A DNA stretch of 64,000 nt from positions 1,736,001-1,800,000 of the forward strand of contig NZ_JAUSZL010000002.1 of the NCBI RefSeq assembly GCF_030817535.1, given 5' to 3'. The position numbers and the translations under genes were made by a program. The notes under the pieces are model-generated. The model ran no database searches, was not told where the DNA came from, and saw nothing but the letters and a program-made list of their open reading frames with translations. Source of the DNA: Streptomyces sp. V3I8. Lineage in GTDB: Bacteria > Actinomycetota > Actinomycetes > Streptomycetales > Streptomycetaceae. Shown in pieces: positions 16,368-25,209 of the stretch. How positions within the stretch are numbered: the first letter of the stretch is position 1; every line of letters starts with the position of its first letter.

Positions 16368-17294
16368 TCAGGCCAGTGCCGGCGCCTCCAGCGTCAGCGT
16401 CCCCGCCCCCGCGTCCAGCTCCGCCGCCACCCCGAACGGGATGGTCGGTGCCCCCTCGGCGTGCCCGAAGCCGAATTCCTCGGCGATCGGTACGCCGAGT
16501 CCGCCGAGCCGGTCGAGGACCAGGTCCCGCACCCGTTCGTAGGGACCGCACCGCTCCCAGGAGCCGAGCAGGATCCCGGCGACGCCGTCGAACCAGCCGG
16601 CGCGCAGGAGCTGGGTGAGGTGGCGGTCCAGGCGGTACGGCTCCTCGCCCACGTCCTCCAGGCAGAGCAGGCCGCCGCGCGCGCAGAGCCGGGCGTGCGG
16701 GGTGCCGAGCTCGGCGGCGAGCAGGCTCAGGCAGCCGCCGAGGAGGACGCCCGTGGCCCGGCCCGGGACCAGGGCCCGTCCGGTGGCCGACGTGACGGTC
16801 CGCACCGACTCCGGCGCGAAGAGGGTCGCCCGCAGGTGGTCCTGCGCGCGGGCGTTCTTGATGAAGTCGATGCCCGCGGCCATCGGCCCGTGCAGCGTCA
16901 CGAGTCCGAGCCGGGTCGCGAAGGCCTCGTGCAGGGCCGTGATGTCGCTGAAGCCGAGGAACACCTTGGGTCCCGCGGCCCGCAGGGCGTCCCAGTCGAG
17001 CAGGTCCGCCATGCGCTGCGCGCCGTAGCCGCCGCGGGCGCAGAACACCGCGTCCACGGACGGGTCGCACCAGGCCGCCCCGAGGTCCGCCGCCCGGTCC
17101 GCGTCCGTGCCGGCCAGGTACGCGAACCGCCCGTGCCGGTCCAGGACATGGGGCGCCACCACGGGGTCCAGGTCCCAGCCGCGCAGGATGTCCAGGCCCG
17201 CCTGCAGCCGTTCCTCGGGCACCGGCCCGCTGGGCGCGACGACGGCGACCCGGGCCCCGGCGACGAGGCGCCGGGGCCTGGTGAGCTCTCTCAC
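16368..17294 (-). CDS. LD-carboxypeptidase-type S66 family serine peptidase
   Basis: This 308-residue protein matches the LdcA/MccF family: VAVVAPSGPVPEERLQAGL at the N-terminus, FCARGGYGAQRM, the nucleophile-containing GFSDITALHEAF, then LVTLHGPMAAG, the catalytic-Glu block LLCLEDVGEEPYRLDRHL and the catalytic-His block FGFGHAEGAPTIPFG. These enzymes cleave the L,D bond of peptidoglycan tetrapeptides in the cytoplasm during murein recycling. A self-immunity role (MccF-like) is the alternative. It is first in a series of peptidase genes and lies 29 nt from the S9 peptidase gene upstream. Confidence 0.9.
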   Translation of the reverse strand: MRELTRPRRLVAGARVAVVAPSGPVPEERLQAGLDILRGWDLDPVVAPHVLDRHGRFAYLAGTDADRAADLGAAWCDPSVDAVFCARGGYGAQRMADLLDWDALRAAGPKVFLGFSDITALHEAFATRLGLVTLHGPMAAGIDFIKNARAQDHLRATLFAPESVRTVTSATGRALVPGRATGVLLGGCLSLLAAELGTPHARLCARGGLLCLEDVGEEPYRLDRHLTQLLRAGWFDGVAGILLGSWERCGPYERVRDLVLDRLGGLGVPIAEEFGFGHAEGAPTIPFGVAAELDAGAGTLTLEAPALA

Positions 17295-17323
17295 CGTTGC
17301 CTCACCGTTCCCTCACCACTGCC

Positions 17324-19309
17324 TCACTTGCTCAGCTCCAGTGCCGGGATGCCGGGCGGGTTCAGGCCGAACACCTGGGCGTACAGGCCGAGTTCGGCCT
17401 CCAGGACCCGTACCGTCGTGTCGGCCCGGCGGAAGCCGTGCCCCTCGCCCTCGAAGGCGATGTACGCGTGCGGCACGGGCCGCGCCCGCTCCTCCAGCCT
17501 CGCCAGGAAGCGCTCGCACTGGGCCGGCGGGCAGATGACGTCGTCGAGGCCCTGGAGCAGCAGGAAGGGCACGGAGACCTGGTCGGCGTGCTCGGTGGGC
17601 GACCGCTCCGCGTACCGGCCGGGCACCTCGGCGAGCGGTCCGACCAGGCTCTCCAGGTACTGGGACTCGAAGTCGTGGGTCTCGCCCTCGCCCCAGCCCA
17701 GCAGGTCGAGTACGGGGTAGAGGATCGTCCCGCACGCGTACACGTCCGTGCTCACGAGCGAGGCGGCCGAGGTCCAGCCGCCGGCGCTGCCGCCCCGCAC
17801 GGCCAGCCGGTCGCGGTCGGCGGTGCCCTCCTCGGCGAGGGCGAGGGCGACGGCCGCGCAGTCCTCCACGTCCACCACACCCCACTGCTCGCGCAGCCGG
17901 TTGCGGTACTCCCGCCCGTACCCGGTGGACCCGCCGTAGTTGACCTCGGCGACCCCGATGCCGCGCGAGGTGAAGTACGCGATCTCCAGGTCGAGGACGA
18001 GCGGGGACCGGCTGGTGGGGCCGCCGTGCGCCCACACGACGTACGGCGGGAGCGCGCCGCCGGGGGCCACGTGGCCGGGGTGGTGGGGCGGGTAGACGTG
18101 CGCGTGGACCTCGCGTCCGGCGGGCCCGGTGAACGTACGGATCTGCGGTTCCGGGTAGTGGCTGGGGTCCACCGGGTCGTTGTGCGCGGCCCCCACGACG
18201 CGGGCCCGTCCGGTGCGGGCGTCCAGTTCCACCACCTCGTACGCGCTGCGCGGGCTGGCGGCGACGGTGACGACGCGGCTGCCGTCGACGGCGAGGGTCG
18301 CCTCGTACTCGCTCCAGGGACCGGCCGCGTCGACGACCTCGCCGCTCTCCGGGTCGAGGATGCCGAGCGCGGTGGCGCCCCGGCCGTGCACGACGGCGAT
18401 CAGGCCGCTGTCGAGCGGCGCGAACCAGCGCCGGCCGATCGTCCACAGCGGCCCGCCGAACTCCTCCTCACGCGGGCACAGCGCCGCACCGTCGCGGTAG
18501 AGGTTCCACCAGCCGGTGCGGTCGCTGGAATAGAGCAGGGACCCGTCCCGGCCCCACTCGGCCTGGGCGACGGACTCGTCCGGTCCGCCCGCGGCCCTCC
18601 GGGGCTCCCCCAGCGTTCCGTCGTCGGCCACGTCGGCCACCAGCAGCTCGGTGCCGTCCCACGGCATCCGCGGGTGGTCCCAGGCCAGCCAGGCCGCCCG
18701 CCGTCCGTCGGGCGAGACCCGCGGCCCGGTGACGAACCGGTTCCGGTCGTCGGTGAGTTCGCGCACCGCGGACCGGTCCCCGGCGGCCGAGCCGTCCAGC
18801 GGCACCGCGGCGACGAGCCGCCGCACGTCGCCGGGGCCCTCGCCGGTGAACTCCTCCAGGACGCACCAGACCTCGTCCCGGTCCAGCCGCACCTGCGGGT
18901 CGGCCCAGCGCAGTCCGCCGCCCACGGACGACACGGGGGTGAGGGGGCGCGGTCCGCCGGCGGGGTCGGCGGGGTCGAACGCGTACAGCCGCTGGTCGGC
19001 GAAGTTCACGAACACCACCACCGGGCCCCCGTCGCCGACCGCGCCGGCCCAGGGCTGTCCGCCGTACTCGATGACGCGGCTGCGGACGTTCCACGGGGCG
19101 GGCAGCACCTGCTCCTCCGCCCCGTCGGGCCGGCGGCGCACCAGCGTGCGGCGGCCGTCCTCGGCGGGCCGTGGCTCGGTCCACCACGCCTCGTCGCCGA
19201 CGAAACCGACGTGGTCCGGGTGCCCGTCGTGCGCGGCGGCGAGCGCCGCGTCGATGGGCGAGGGCCAGGAACCGTAGGCCAGCGTCTGCACTGTGTCCCC
19301 CATCTTCAT
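17324..19309 (-). CDS. S9 family prolyl-oligopeptidase-like peptidase
   Basis: At 661 residues, the N-terminal about 390 form a beta-propeller (DPQVRLDRDEVWCVLEEF, QAEWGRDGSLLYSSDRTGWW). The C-terminal alpha/beta-hydrolase domain carries the triad: Ser in VRGGSAGGWTSAAS near 507, Asp in LQGLDDVICPP near 590 and His in EGEGHGF near 622. No signal peptide is visible, so it is likely cytoplasmic, trimming short peptides. It is separated by only 3 nt from the M20 gene upstream, indicating one operon with M20 and M55. Confidence 0.92.
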   Translation of the reverse strand: MKMGDTVQTLAYGSWPSPIDAALAAAHDGHPDHVGFVGDEAWWTEPRPAEDGRRTLVRRRPDGAEEQVLPAPWNVRSRVIEYGGQPWAGAVGDGGPVVVFVNFADQRLYAFDPADPAGGPRPLTPVSSVGGGLRWADPQVRLDRDEVWCVLEEFTGEGPGDVRRLVAAVPLDGSAAGDRSAVRELTDDRNRFVTGPRVSPDGRRAAWLAWDHPRMPWDGTELLVADVADDGTLGEPRRAAGGPDESVAQAEWGRDGSLLYSSDRTGWWNLYRDGAALCPREEEFGGPLWTIGRRWFAPLDSGLIAVVHGRGATALGILDPESGEVVDAAGPWSEYEATLAVDGSRVVTVAASPRSAYEVVELDARTGRARVVGAAHNDPVDPSHYPEPQIRTFTGPAGREVHAHVYPPHHPGHVAPGGALPPYVVWAHGGPTSRSPLVLDLEIAYFTSRGIGVAEVNYGGSTGYGREYRNRLREQWGVVDVEDCAAVALALAEEGTADRDRLAVRGGSAGGWTSAASLVSTDVYACGTILYPVLDLLGWGEGETHDFESQYLESLVGPLAEVPGRYAERSPTEHADQVSVPFLLLQGLDDVICPPAQCERFLARLEERARPVPHAYIAFEGEGHGFRRADTTVRVLEAELGLYAQVFGLNPPGIPALELSK

Positions 19310-19312
19310 CCC

Positions 19313-20686
19313 CTAGGCCGTGCGCAGGAAGCGGTCGAGTACCCGGACGCCGAAGTGCAGTGCCTCCACGGGCACCCGCTCGTCGACGCCGTGGAAGAGT
19401 GCCTGGTAGTCGAAGCCCGGCGGGAGCTTCAGCGGTGCGAACCCGTAGCCCGTGATCCCCAGGCGCGAGAACTGCTTGGCGTCCGTGCCGCCCGACATGC
19501 AGTACGGCACGACGTTCCCCTCGGGCGCGAACTCCTCCACGGCGGCCCGCATCCGGGCGTACGTCGTCGAGTCCAGCGGCGCCTGCAGGGCGACCTCGCG
19601 GTGGACGAACTCCCAGTCCACGTCCGGCCCGGTCAGCTCGTCGAGGGTGGCCCGGAACTCGTCCTCGGTACCGGCCAGGAAGCGTCCGTCGACCTGCGCG
19701 ACGGCCTCCCCGGGGATCACGTTGACCTTGTACCCGGCGTCCAGCATGGTCGGGTTGGCGCTGTTGCGGACCGTGGCCTCGACGAGGGAGGCGGCGGGCC
19801 CGAGCCCGCGCAGCAGCCCGTCGACGCCGTCGGGGGTGTCGAGGTCGGCCTCGACGCCGTACAGCGCGGCGAGTTCGGTGAGCGCGGCGCGGACCGTCGG
19901 GGTGAGCCGGACGGGCCACTCGTGGGCGCCGATGCGTGCGACCGCGGCGGCGAGGCGGGTCACCGCGTTGGACCGGTTCACCTTGGAGCCGTGGCCGGCC
20001 CGGCCCCGGGCGGTCAGCTTCAGCCAGCCGGTGCCGCGTTCGCCGGCCGCGAGCGGGTACAGCTGGCGGCCCGCGCCGTCGTGGAAGGTGAACGCCCCGG
20101 ACTCGCTGATGCCCTCGGTACAGCCCTCGAAGAGCCCCGGGTGCCGGTCCGCGAGGAAGCCCGAACCGTCGGCGGCGCTCGCCTCCTCGTCCGCGGTGAA
20201 CGCGATCACCAGGTCACGGCGGGGGCGTACGCCTGCGCGTGCCCACTGCCGGACGACCGCGAGGATCATCGCGTCCATGTTCTTCATGTCGACCGCGCCG
20301 CGCCCCCAGACGACCCCGTCGCGGACCTCGCCGGAGAACGGGTGGACGCTCCAGTCCTGCGCCTGCGCCGGTACGACGTCCAGGTGACCGTGGACGAGGA
20401 GCGCGTCGGCGGACGGGTCGGTGCCCTCCAGGCGCGCAACGACGTTCGTACGCCCCTCGGTGCGCTCCAGGAGGGTCGGCTCCAGCCCCGCCTCGGCGAG
20501 CCGCGCGGCCGCGTACTCGGCGGCCGGACGTTCCCGGCAGTCGCCGCCGCCCCGGTTGGTCGTGTCGATCCGGATGAGGTCGGAGGTGAACCGGACGACC
20601 TCGTCCAGGGCCCGTTCGTCGACGGACCGCTCCTCGGTCGGGCTCAGGCCGGCCGTGCTCGGGCCGGCCGCACTCATGTCAGCCAT
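19313..20686 (-). CDS. M20/M25/M40 family metallopeptidase
   Basis: This 457-residue protein carries M20 metal-binding and catalytic residues: LLVHGHLDVVP near residue 100, WGRGAVDMKNMDAMIL, AFTADEEASAADGSG near 165 with the Glu-Glu pair, and a C-terminal GGTDAKQFSRLGITGYGF and LFHGVDERVPVEAL. A bacterial exopeptidase dimerisation domain lies between. It is probably a cytoplasmic di- or aminopeptidase. It overlaps the M55 gene by 8 nt on one side and nearly touches the S9 gene on the other. Confidence 0.92.
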   Translation of the reverse strand: MADMSAAGPSTAGLSPTEERSVDERALDEVVRFTSDLIRIDTTNRGGGDCRERPAAEYAAARLAEAGLEPTLLERTEGRTNVVARLEGTDPSADALLVHGHLDVVPAQAQDWSVHPFSGEVRDGVVWGRGAVDMKNMDAMILAVVRQWARAGVRPRRDLVIAFTADEEASAADGSGFLADRHPGLFEGCTEGISESGAFTFHDGAGRQLYPLAAGERGTGWLKLTARGRAGHGSKVNRSNAVTRLAAAVARIGAHEWPVRLTPTVRAALTELAALYGVEADLDTPDGVDGLLRGLGPAASLVEATVRNSANPTMLDAGYKVNVIPGEAVAQVDGRFLAGTEDEFRATLDELTGPDVDWEFVHREVALQAPLDSTTYARMRAAVEEFAPEGNVVPYCMSGGTDAKQFSRLGITGYGFAPLKLPPGFDYQALFHGVDERVPVEALHFGVRVLDRFLRTA

Positions 20687-21515
20687 AGGTCTCCTCCACG
20701 GCAGCCGAGGCGATCGTGGTGACCGCCTTGAAGGTCCGGATGCCCTCGTACATCGTGGCGCTGGTGTACGCCACCTTCCGTTCCCCGGTGCGCCCGACGC
20801 CCGGGACGACCGTGACCGCCGCCGAGAGGTGCTCGGCGTCGAACTCCAGCTCCACGGTGTGGGGGCCCTCCCGGGCGGGCTCGTGCCGCACCGCGAGCCG
20901 CGCCGCCTCCTCGGCCGCCGAGCGGATGTCCGCGGCGGTACGGGCCGGGGTGCGGCACACGGCCGCGTACCGCGAGACGTGGTCCTTGACGGCGACCTTC
21001 AGCGCCCCGGGCGCGTAGCCGAGCGCGTCCTCGCAGGCCACGTCGTCCCCGGTGACCAGGACGACGGGGACCCCGTACTCGGCGACGACGCGTGCGTTGA
21101 GCAGTCCCTCGCTGGCCCGCACGCCGTCCACCCACACGCCGGTGATCGAGTTGGCGAGGTAGGTGTGGGCGAGGACGCCCTCCATGCCCGCTCCGGCGTG
21201 GTAGCCGACGAAGGCGATGCCGTCGACGTCCCCGTGCTGCACCCCCTCCACCATGGAGAGTGATTTGTGCCGCCCGGTCAGCATCTGGGCCCGTTCGTCC
21301 AGTTGCTCCAGGAGGAGGTTGCGCATGGTCCAGTGGGCCTCGTTGACGAGGACCTCGTCGGCGCCGCCGTCGAGGAAACCGCGGACCGCGGCGTTCACGT
21401 CCGAGGTGAACATCGAGCGGCACCGCTCCCACTGCGGTGTGCCCGGCAGCACGTCGGCCGGCCAGGTCACCCCGGTGGCGCCCTCCATGTCGGCGCTGAT
21501 GAGGATCTTTACCAT
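20679..21515 (-). CDS. M55 family D-aminopeptidase (DppA-like)
   Basis: This 278-residue protein begins with the family signature MVKILISADMEGATGV (zinc-binding Asp and Glu). It continues with VLVNEAHWTMRNLLLEQL near residue 55, AFVGYHAGAGMEGVLAHTY near 100 and VVLVTGDDVACED. DppA-type enzymes are D-aminopeptidases acting on D-Ala-containing peptides. Next to S66, M20 and S9 peptidases this suggests salvage of peptidoglycan-derived peptides. It is the promoter-proximal gene of the peptidase operon. Its start overlaps nothing upstream. Confidence 0.9.
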   Translation of the reverse strand: MVKILISADMEGATGVTWPADVLPGTPQWERCRSMFTSDVNAAVRGFLDGGADEVLVNEAHWTMRNLLLEQLDERAQMLTGRHKSLSMVEGVQHGDVDGIAFVGYHAGAGMEGVLAHTYLANSITGVWVDGVRASEGLLNARVVAEYGVPVVLVTGDDVACEDALGYAPGALKVAVKDHVSRYAAVCRTPARTAADIRSAAEEAARLAVRHEPAREGPHTVELEFDAEHLSAAVTVVPGVGRTGERKVAYTSATMYEGIRTFKAVTTIASAAVEETYG

Positions 21516-21560
21516 GCTCCAGTTGTATCGCAGTCGCGTGGCGGTCCACAGGGCCAGGGG

Positions 21561-23261
21561 TCAGCGGGCGCGGCCCACCGAGACCCGCACCCGGCCGTCG
21601 GCGTACTCCTCGTCGACCCTGATCGTGGTCCCGGAGTCGGCGTCGTGGCTCGATCCGTGGGGCGCGGCGCCGTGGCGGTAGGTGCCCATGAGGTCGTCGA
21701 AGACCGGAACCGCGGGACGGGACGGGACCGTCGTGCGCACCCCGCCGAGGCGGAGGACGAGCGGGGCGGTGCGGCGCAGCCCGAAGGGGGCGTCGTAGGA
21801 CTGCAGGCGGTTGCGGAGCACCGCTCCGGAGGCGGTCCGCGCGGGTTCGGCGTGGGCGTCGACCGGCAGGATCAGACCGTGACCCCCGTGTGCCTGGGTC
21901 CTGTTGTCCCGGTATGCGGTGTCCCAGTACCAGATCAGGACGCCGCTCTCGTAGTGCAGCCGCTCCTTGAGCCTGGGCCTGCCGGGGGTCCCGCCCAGGT
22001 GGAAGGGGGCGGACCGGAGGTACGCGTCCTCGCCGGTGTACTGCCTGTTCTCGACGATGTAGTGGCGCGCGTTCCGGTCCTTGTCGGGCGGGAGGTTCAC
22101 CAGGAGCGCTTCCGGGCCCGGGGTGGCGGAGCCGGCCGACAGCGGATTGAGGGTGACCGTGGCGGCGGCCCCCGCCTCCACGGTCGCGTGGTCGAGCCAG
22201 CCGAGCCGCAGTTTGGCCCAGGCGCCCAGGTCACCGGGGTACGCCGCCAGTTCGCTCTCCGACGACAGGAGCGAGCCCTGTGCCATGAGGGACCAGAAGC
22301 CGGTGGAGTTCTCGGCGCCCGAGGTGTCGTACAGGTCGGGCAGACCCAGGTCGTGGCCGTACTCGTGGGCGAGGGTGCCCAGGCCCCGGTTCTCGTTGGT
22401 CATGGTGTAGTCGTTCACCCGGACACCCGAGTCGCCCACCTCGCTGCCGCCGTCGCGGTCGCCGTCGGCCGGCCCCCGTGTGCCGGCCCCGGCCTGCAGG
22501 TCGCCGACGGTGCCGCGGTGGGAGCCGATCGCGTCGGAGCCGTTGACTCCCCCGCCGTTGACCTGCGACTCCCCCGCGAACATCAGCATCACGCGGTCCA
22601 GGTAGCCGTCGGGTTCGCCGAAGACGCCGTCCCGGTCGTGGTCGTGGCGGTCCCACTTGTCGTACGTGGACAGGTACGTGGCCAGGGAGGCGGCGGTCCG
22701 GCCGGTGGCGCGCTGGTCCTCGTACCACTGGTTCAGCCCGTCGGTGACGAGCCGCCGGTTGCAGTGGTACGTCGGGACCGGTTTGCCGTCCTTCCTGCAG
22801 GCGTCGGTGCCGTAGTACGCGAGGGGCCGGTCCACGCGGGTCCAGTCGTGGACGGTGCCGGTGATCGTGTAGGCGCCGCCGGACTGTCTGCGCAGGTACG
22901 ACGCGAGGGTGTCGGCCGGGCCACCGCCCGGGGCGCCGGCCGTGCCGAAGATCTGCCGCTGGTAGTAGGCCCGGCTGTAGTCCGCGGTCCACACCGTGGA
23001 GTTGTCGGTGCGGCGGTCGGGCGCGGGGATCCGGTTGTGGGTGTGGTCGGCGAACTCCACCGGCAGCACGAAGACCTTGTCCTCGGGGTTCCTGGTCGGG
23101 CGCGGGTCCGCCGTTGCTGGTGGCGCGGTTCCCCGCGCCCCTGGAAGATCGCGCGGGGAACCGCGCCCCTGAGTGTGTGCCGCCGCAGCAAAGGCGTCCG
23201 GGGCGGGTACGGCGAGGGCGACGGCGACGGCGGCCACCGCCCCGCGGATGCGCATGCTCAC
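21561..23261 (-). CDS. Secreted M6 family metalloprotease (immune-inhibitor-A-like)
   Basis: This 566-residue protein starts at GTG 23261, preceded by AGGAG at 8 nt. A signal peptide (MSMRIRGAVAAVAVALAVPA, then cleavage after about AFA at 25) indicates export. The zinc-binding HEYGHDLGLPDLYD lies near residue 300, followed by a downstream Met-turn-like FWSLMAQGS. A C-terminal domain with LINLPPDKDR-like and LPVDAHAEP segments follows. Residues about 31-47, just after the signal peptide, are encoded by a member of the palindromic repeat family found elsewhere between genes. This gives the odd sequence RGSPRDLPGARGTAPP. It is likely an extracellular nutrient protease. Confidence 0.9.
   Translation of the reverse strand: MSMRIRGAVAAVAVALAVPAPDAFAAAAHTQGRGSPRDLPGARGTAPPATADPRPTRNPEDKVFVLPVEFADHTHNRIPAPDRRTDNSTVWTADYSRAYYQRQIFGTAGAPGGGPADTLASYLRRQSGGAYTITGTVHDWTRVDRPLAYYGTDACRKDGKPVPTYHCNRRLVTDGLNQWYEDQRATGRTAASLATYLSTYDKWDRHDHDRDGVFGEPDGYLDRVMLMFAGESQVNGGGVNGSDAIGSHRGTVGDLQAGAGTRGPADGDRDGGSEVGDSGVRVNDYTMTNENRGLGTLAHEYGHDLGLPDLYDTSGAENSTGFWSLMAQGSLLSSESELAAYPGDLGAWAKLRLGWLDHATVEAGAAATVTLNPLSAGSATPGPEALLVNLPPDKDRNARHYIVENRQYTGEDAYLRSAPFHLGGTPGRPRLKERLHYESGVLIWYWDTAYRDNRTQAHGGHGLILPVDAHAEPARTASGAVLRNRLQSYDAPFGLRRTAPLVLRLGGVRTTVPSRPAVPVFDDLMGTYRHGAAPHGSSHDADSGTTIRVDEEYADGRVRVSVGRAR
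23123..23166. repeat. Palindromic repeat copy inside the M6 protease gene
   Basis: A perfect 16-bp inverted repeat (GCGCGGTTCCCCGCGC at 23123-23138 and its complement at 23151-23166) has a 12-nt loop. Its sequence matches the repeat family at 3127, 24122, 32666 and 52427. All other copies are intergenic; this one is in frame within coding sequence. Confidence 0.85.
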
Positions 23262-23359
23262 CGTGCGGGCTCCTGGGGCTGCGGGGCTTCTGGGGCGCCC
23301 TCAGGAGAGCACGGGGGCGTGGGCGGGGCCGGTTGCCGGGCAGCGTGTCGCCGCCGGGG

Positions 23360-24037
23360 TCACCCGGCCGCCCACAGTCCCCGTACGTGCCCGAGGTGGC
23401 GGGTCATGACGGCGCGTACCGCCTCCTCGTCGCGGGCCACCAGCGCGTCGAGGATCTCCAGGTGCTCCTCGGCGGAGGACTCCAGGCGGCCCGCCTCGAC
23501 GAGGGCCTGCAGCCCGTAGAGCCGGGAGCGCTTGCGGAGGTCACCGACGACCTCGACCAGGTGCGCGTTGCCCGCGAGGGCGAGCAGGCCGAGGTGGAAG
23601 CGGACGTCCGCCTCGACGTACGCGATGAGGTCACCGGCCGCGGCGGCCGTGACGATCTCCCGCGCGACGGGGCGCAGCGCCTCCAGCGCGGCGGGGTCGG
23701 CGGAGCGGGCGAGCCCCGCGGTGGTGGGGATCTCGACGAGCGAGCGGATGTGGGTGTACTCGTCGAGCTGCTGCTCGGAGACGGCGGTGACCCGGAAGCC
23801 CTTGTTGGGCACGGTGTCGAGCAGGCCCTCCTTGGCGAGGTCGAGCAGGGCCTCGCGGACGGGGGTGGCGGAGACGCCGAAGCGGGCGGCGAGGGCCGGC
23901 GCGGAGTGCACCTCGCCCGGCCGCAGCTCCCCCGCGACGAGGGCGGCCCGCAGGGCGTCCGCCACGCGCTCACGGTAGCTGGGCTTCTTGCCGCCCAGCG
24001 GGGGCAGGGCGGGGGCACGGGTGCGCTGGGCGGCCAT
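23360..24037 (-). CDS. GntR family regulator, FCD subfamily
   Basis: This 225-residue protein has an N-terminal winged helix (SYRERVADALRAALVAGELR, HSAPALAARFGVSATPVREA). A C-terminal FCD ligand-binding domain follows, with the metal/ligand His and Asp pattern (VEADVRFHLGLLALAGN, AEEHLEILDALVARDEEAVR). The ATG at 24037 is preceded by a strong GAGGAG. Position just downstream of the hydroxyproline epimerase gene on the same strand marks it as the probable regulator of that operon. The likely target is the TATGTCACATA palindrome at 29156-29166, since FCD regulators typically bind TGTnnACA-like sites. Confidence 0.88.
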   Translation of the reverse strand: MAAQRTRAPALPPLGGKKPSYRERVADALRAALVAGELRPGEVHSAPALAARFGVSATPVREALLDLAKEGLLDTVPNKGFRVTAVSEQQLDEYTHIRSLVEIPTTAGLARSADPAALEALRPVAREIVTAAAAGDLIAYVEADVRFHLGLLALAGNAHLVEVVGDLRKRSRLYGLQALVEAGRLESSAEEHLEILDALVARDEEAVRAVMTRHLGHVRGLWAAG

Positions 24038-24121
24038 CGGACGATCTCCTCGAAGGGGGCGGTACGGGCGACTGCGCAGTCTTCCAGGCGCGCAGGGCCC
24101 CTTGGGGGCCCGGGGAACCGT

Positions 24122-24145
24122 TCAGGGGCGCGGGGAACCGCGCGA
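24122..24145. repeat. Intergenic repeat family, single arm
   Basis: One 24-bp arm (core AGGGGCGCGGGGAACCGCGC) of the family at 3127-3205 lies between the epimerase stop and the GntR start. A degenerate second arm (GGGGAACCG) sits just to the left, so hairpin formation is weak. Confidence 0.7.
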
Positions 24146-24176
24146 TCGCCGAGGCGCGCGGAACACGCACGGGGGG

Positions 24177-25178
24177 CTACAGGACGAACCCCGCCGGGAA
24201 CGGGTCACTCGGATCGAGCAGGTACTGGGCGGTCCCCGTCACCCACGCCCGCCCGGTGAAGCTGGGCAGGACGGCCGGGATCCCGGCCACCTCGGTGGTG
24301 CCGTGCAGACGCCCGGTGAAGTGCGTGCCGATGAACGACTCGTTCAAGAACTCGGTCTCCAGCGGAAGCTCACCACGCGCGTGCAACTGCGCCATGCGCG
24401 CACTGGTGCCCGTGCCGCAGGGCGAGCGGTCGAACCACCCCGGGTGGATGGCCATCGCGTGCCGCGAGTGCCGGGCCGTCGAACCGGGTGCGACCAGGTG
24501 CACGTGGTGGCACCCGCGGATGGAGGGGTCCTCCGGATGGACGGGCTCCCCCTCGGCGTTGACGGCGTCCATCAGGGAGAGACCGGCGGCGAGGATGTCG
24601 TCCTTGCGGGCCCGGTCGAAGGGCAGGTCGAACTGCTCCAGCGGCAGGATGGCGTAGAAGTTCCCGCCGTACGCGAGGTCGTAGGTCACCGTCCGCCCGT
24701 CGGCGAGCCGGATCTTCCGGTCGAGGGCAACGACGAAGGACGGCACGTTCCTGAGCGTGACCGACCGGGCGGCCCCGTCCCTGACCTCGACCTCGGCGAC
24801 GACGGGTCCGGCCGGGGTGTCGAGCCGGATGGTCGTCACCGGTTCGACGACCTCGACCATGCCGGTCTCCACGAGGACGGTCGCGACCCCGATGGTCCCG
24901 TGCCCGCACATCGGCAGGTAGCCCGACACCTCGATGTAGATGACGCCGTAGTCGCAGTCGGGCCGGGTGGACGGCTGCAGGACCGCGCCGCTCATCGCCG
25001 AGTGGCCGCGCGGCTCGTTCATCAGCAACTGTTTGATGTCGTCGCGGTGTTCACGGAAATACAGTCGCCGCTCGTTCATGGTCGCGCCGGGGACCGTGCC
25101 GATACCGCCGGTGATCACGCGGGTCGGCATGCCCTCGGTGTGCGAGTCGACGGCGTGCAGGACCAGTGTGCTGCGCAT
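24177..25178 (-). CDS. 4-hydroxyproline 2-epimerase (proline racemase family)
   Basis: This 333-residue protein has both catalytic cysteines of hydroxyproline epimerases: YLPMCGHGTIGVATVL near residue 90 and DRSPCGTGTSARMA near 252. It also has the N-terminal AVDSHTEGMPTRVITGG. Two Cys distinguish it from Thr-containing 3-hydroxyproline dehydratases. It converts trans-4-hydroxy-L-proline to cis-4-hydroxy-D-proline, the first step of the bacterial D-hydroxyproline route. The dehydrogenase subunits and the deaminase for the next two steps are encoded immediately upstream on the same strand (gap of 31 nt to the DapA-like gene). Confidence 0.92.
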   Translation of the reverse strand: MRSTLVLHAVDSHTEGMPTRVITGGIGTVPGATMNERRLYFREHRDDIKQLLMNEPRGHSAMSGAVLQPSTRPDCDYGVIYIEVSGYLPMCGHGTIGVATVLVETGMVEVVEPVTTIRLDTPAGPVVAEVEVRDGAARSVTLRNVPSFVVALDRKIRLADGRTVTYDLAYGGNFYAILPLEQFDLPFDRARKDDILAAGLSLMDAVNAEGEPVHPEDPSIRGCHHVHLVAPGSTARHSRHAMAIHPGWFDRSPCGTGTSARMAQLHARGELPLETEFLNESFIGTHFTGRLHGTTEVAGIPAVLPSFTGRAWVTGTAQYLLDPSDPFPAGFVL

Positions 25179-25209
25179 GACTCTGTCTCCCTCGAACCCG
25201 GTCTCCGGC

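Noticed and set aside
17297..20722. A very long open frame (over 1100 codons) on the plus strand
   Set aside because: It lies opposite three well-supported peptidase genes, is dominated by Gly, Val, Arg and His-rich runs without any domain, and is typical of antisense frames in high-G+C DNA.
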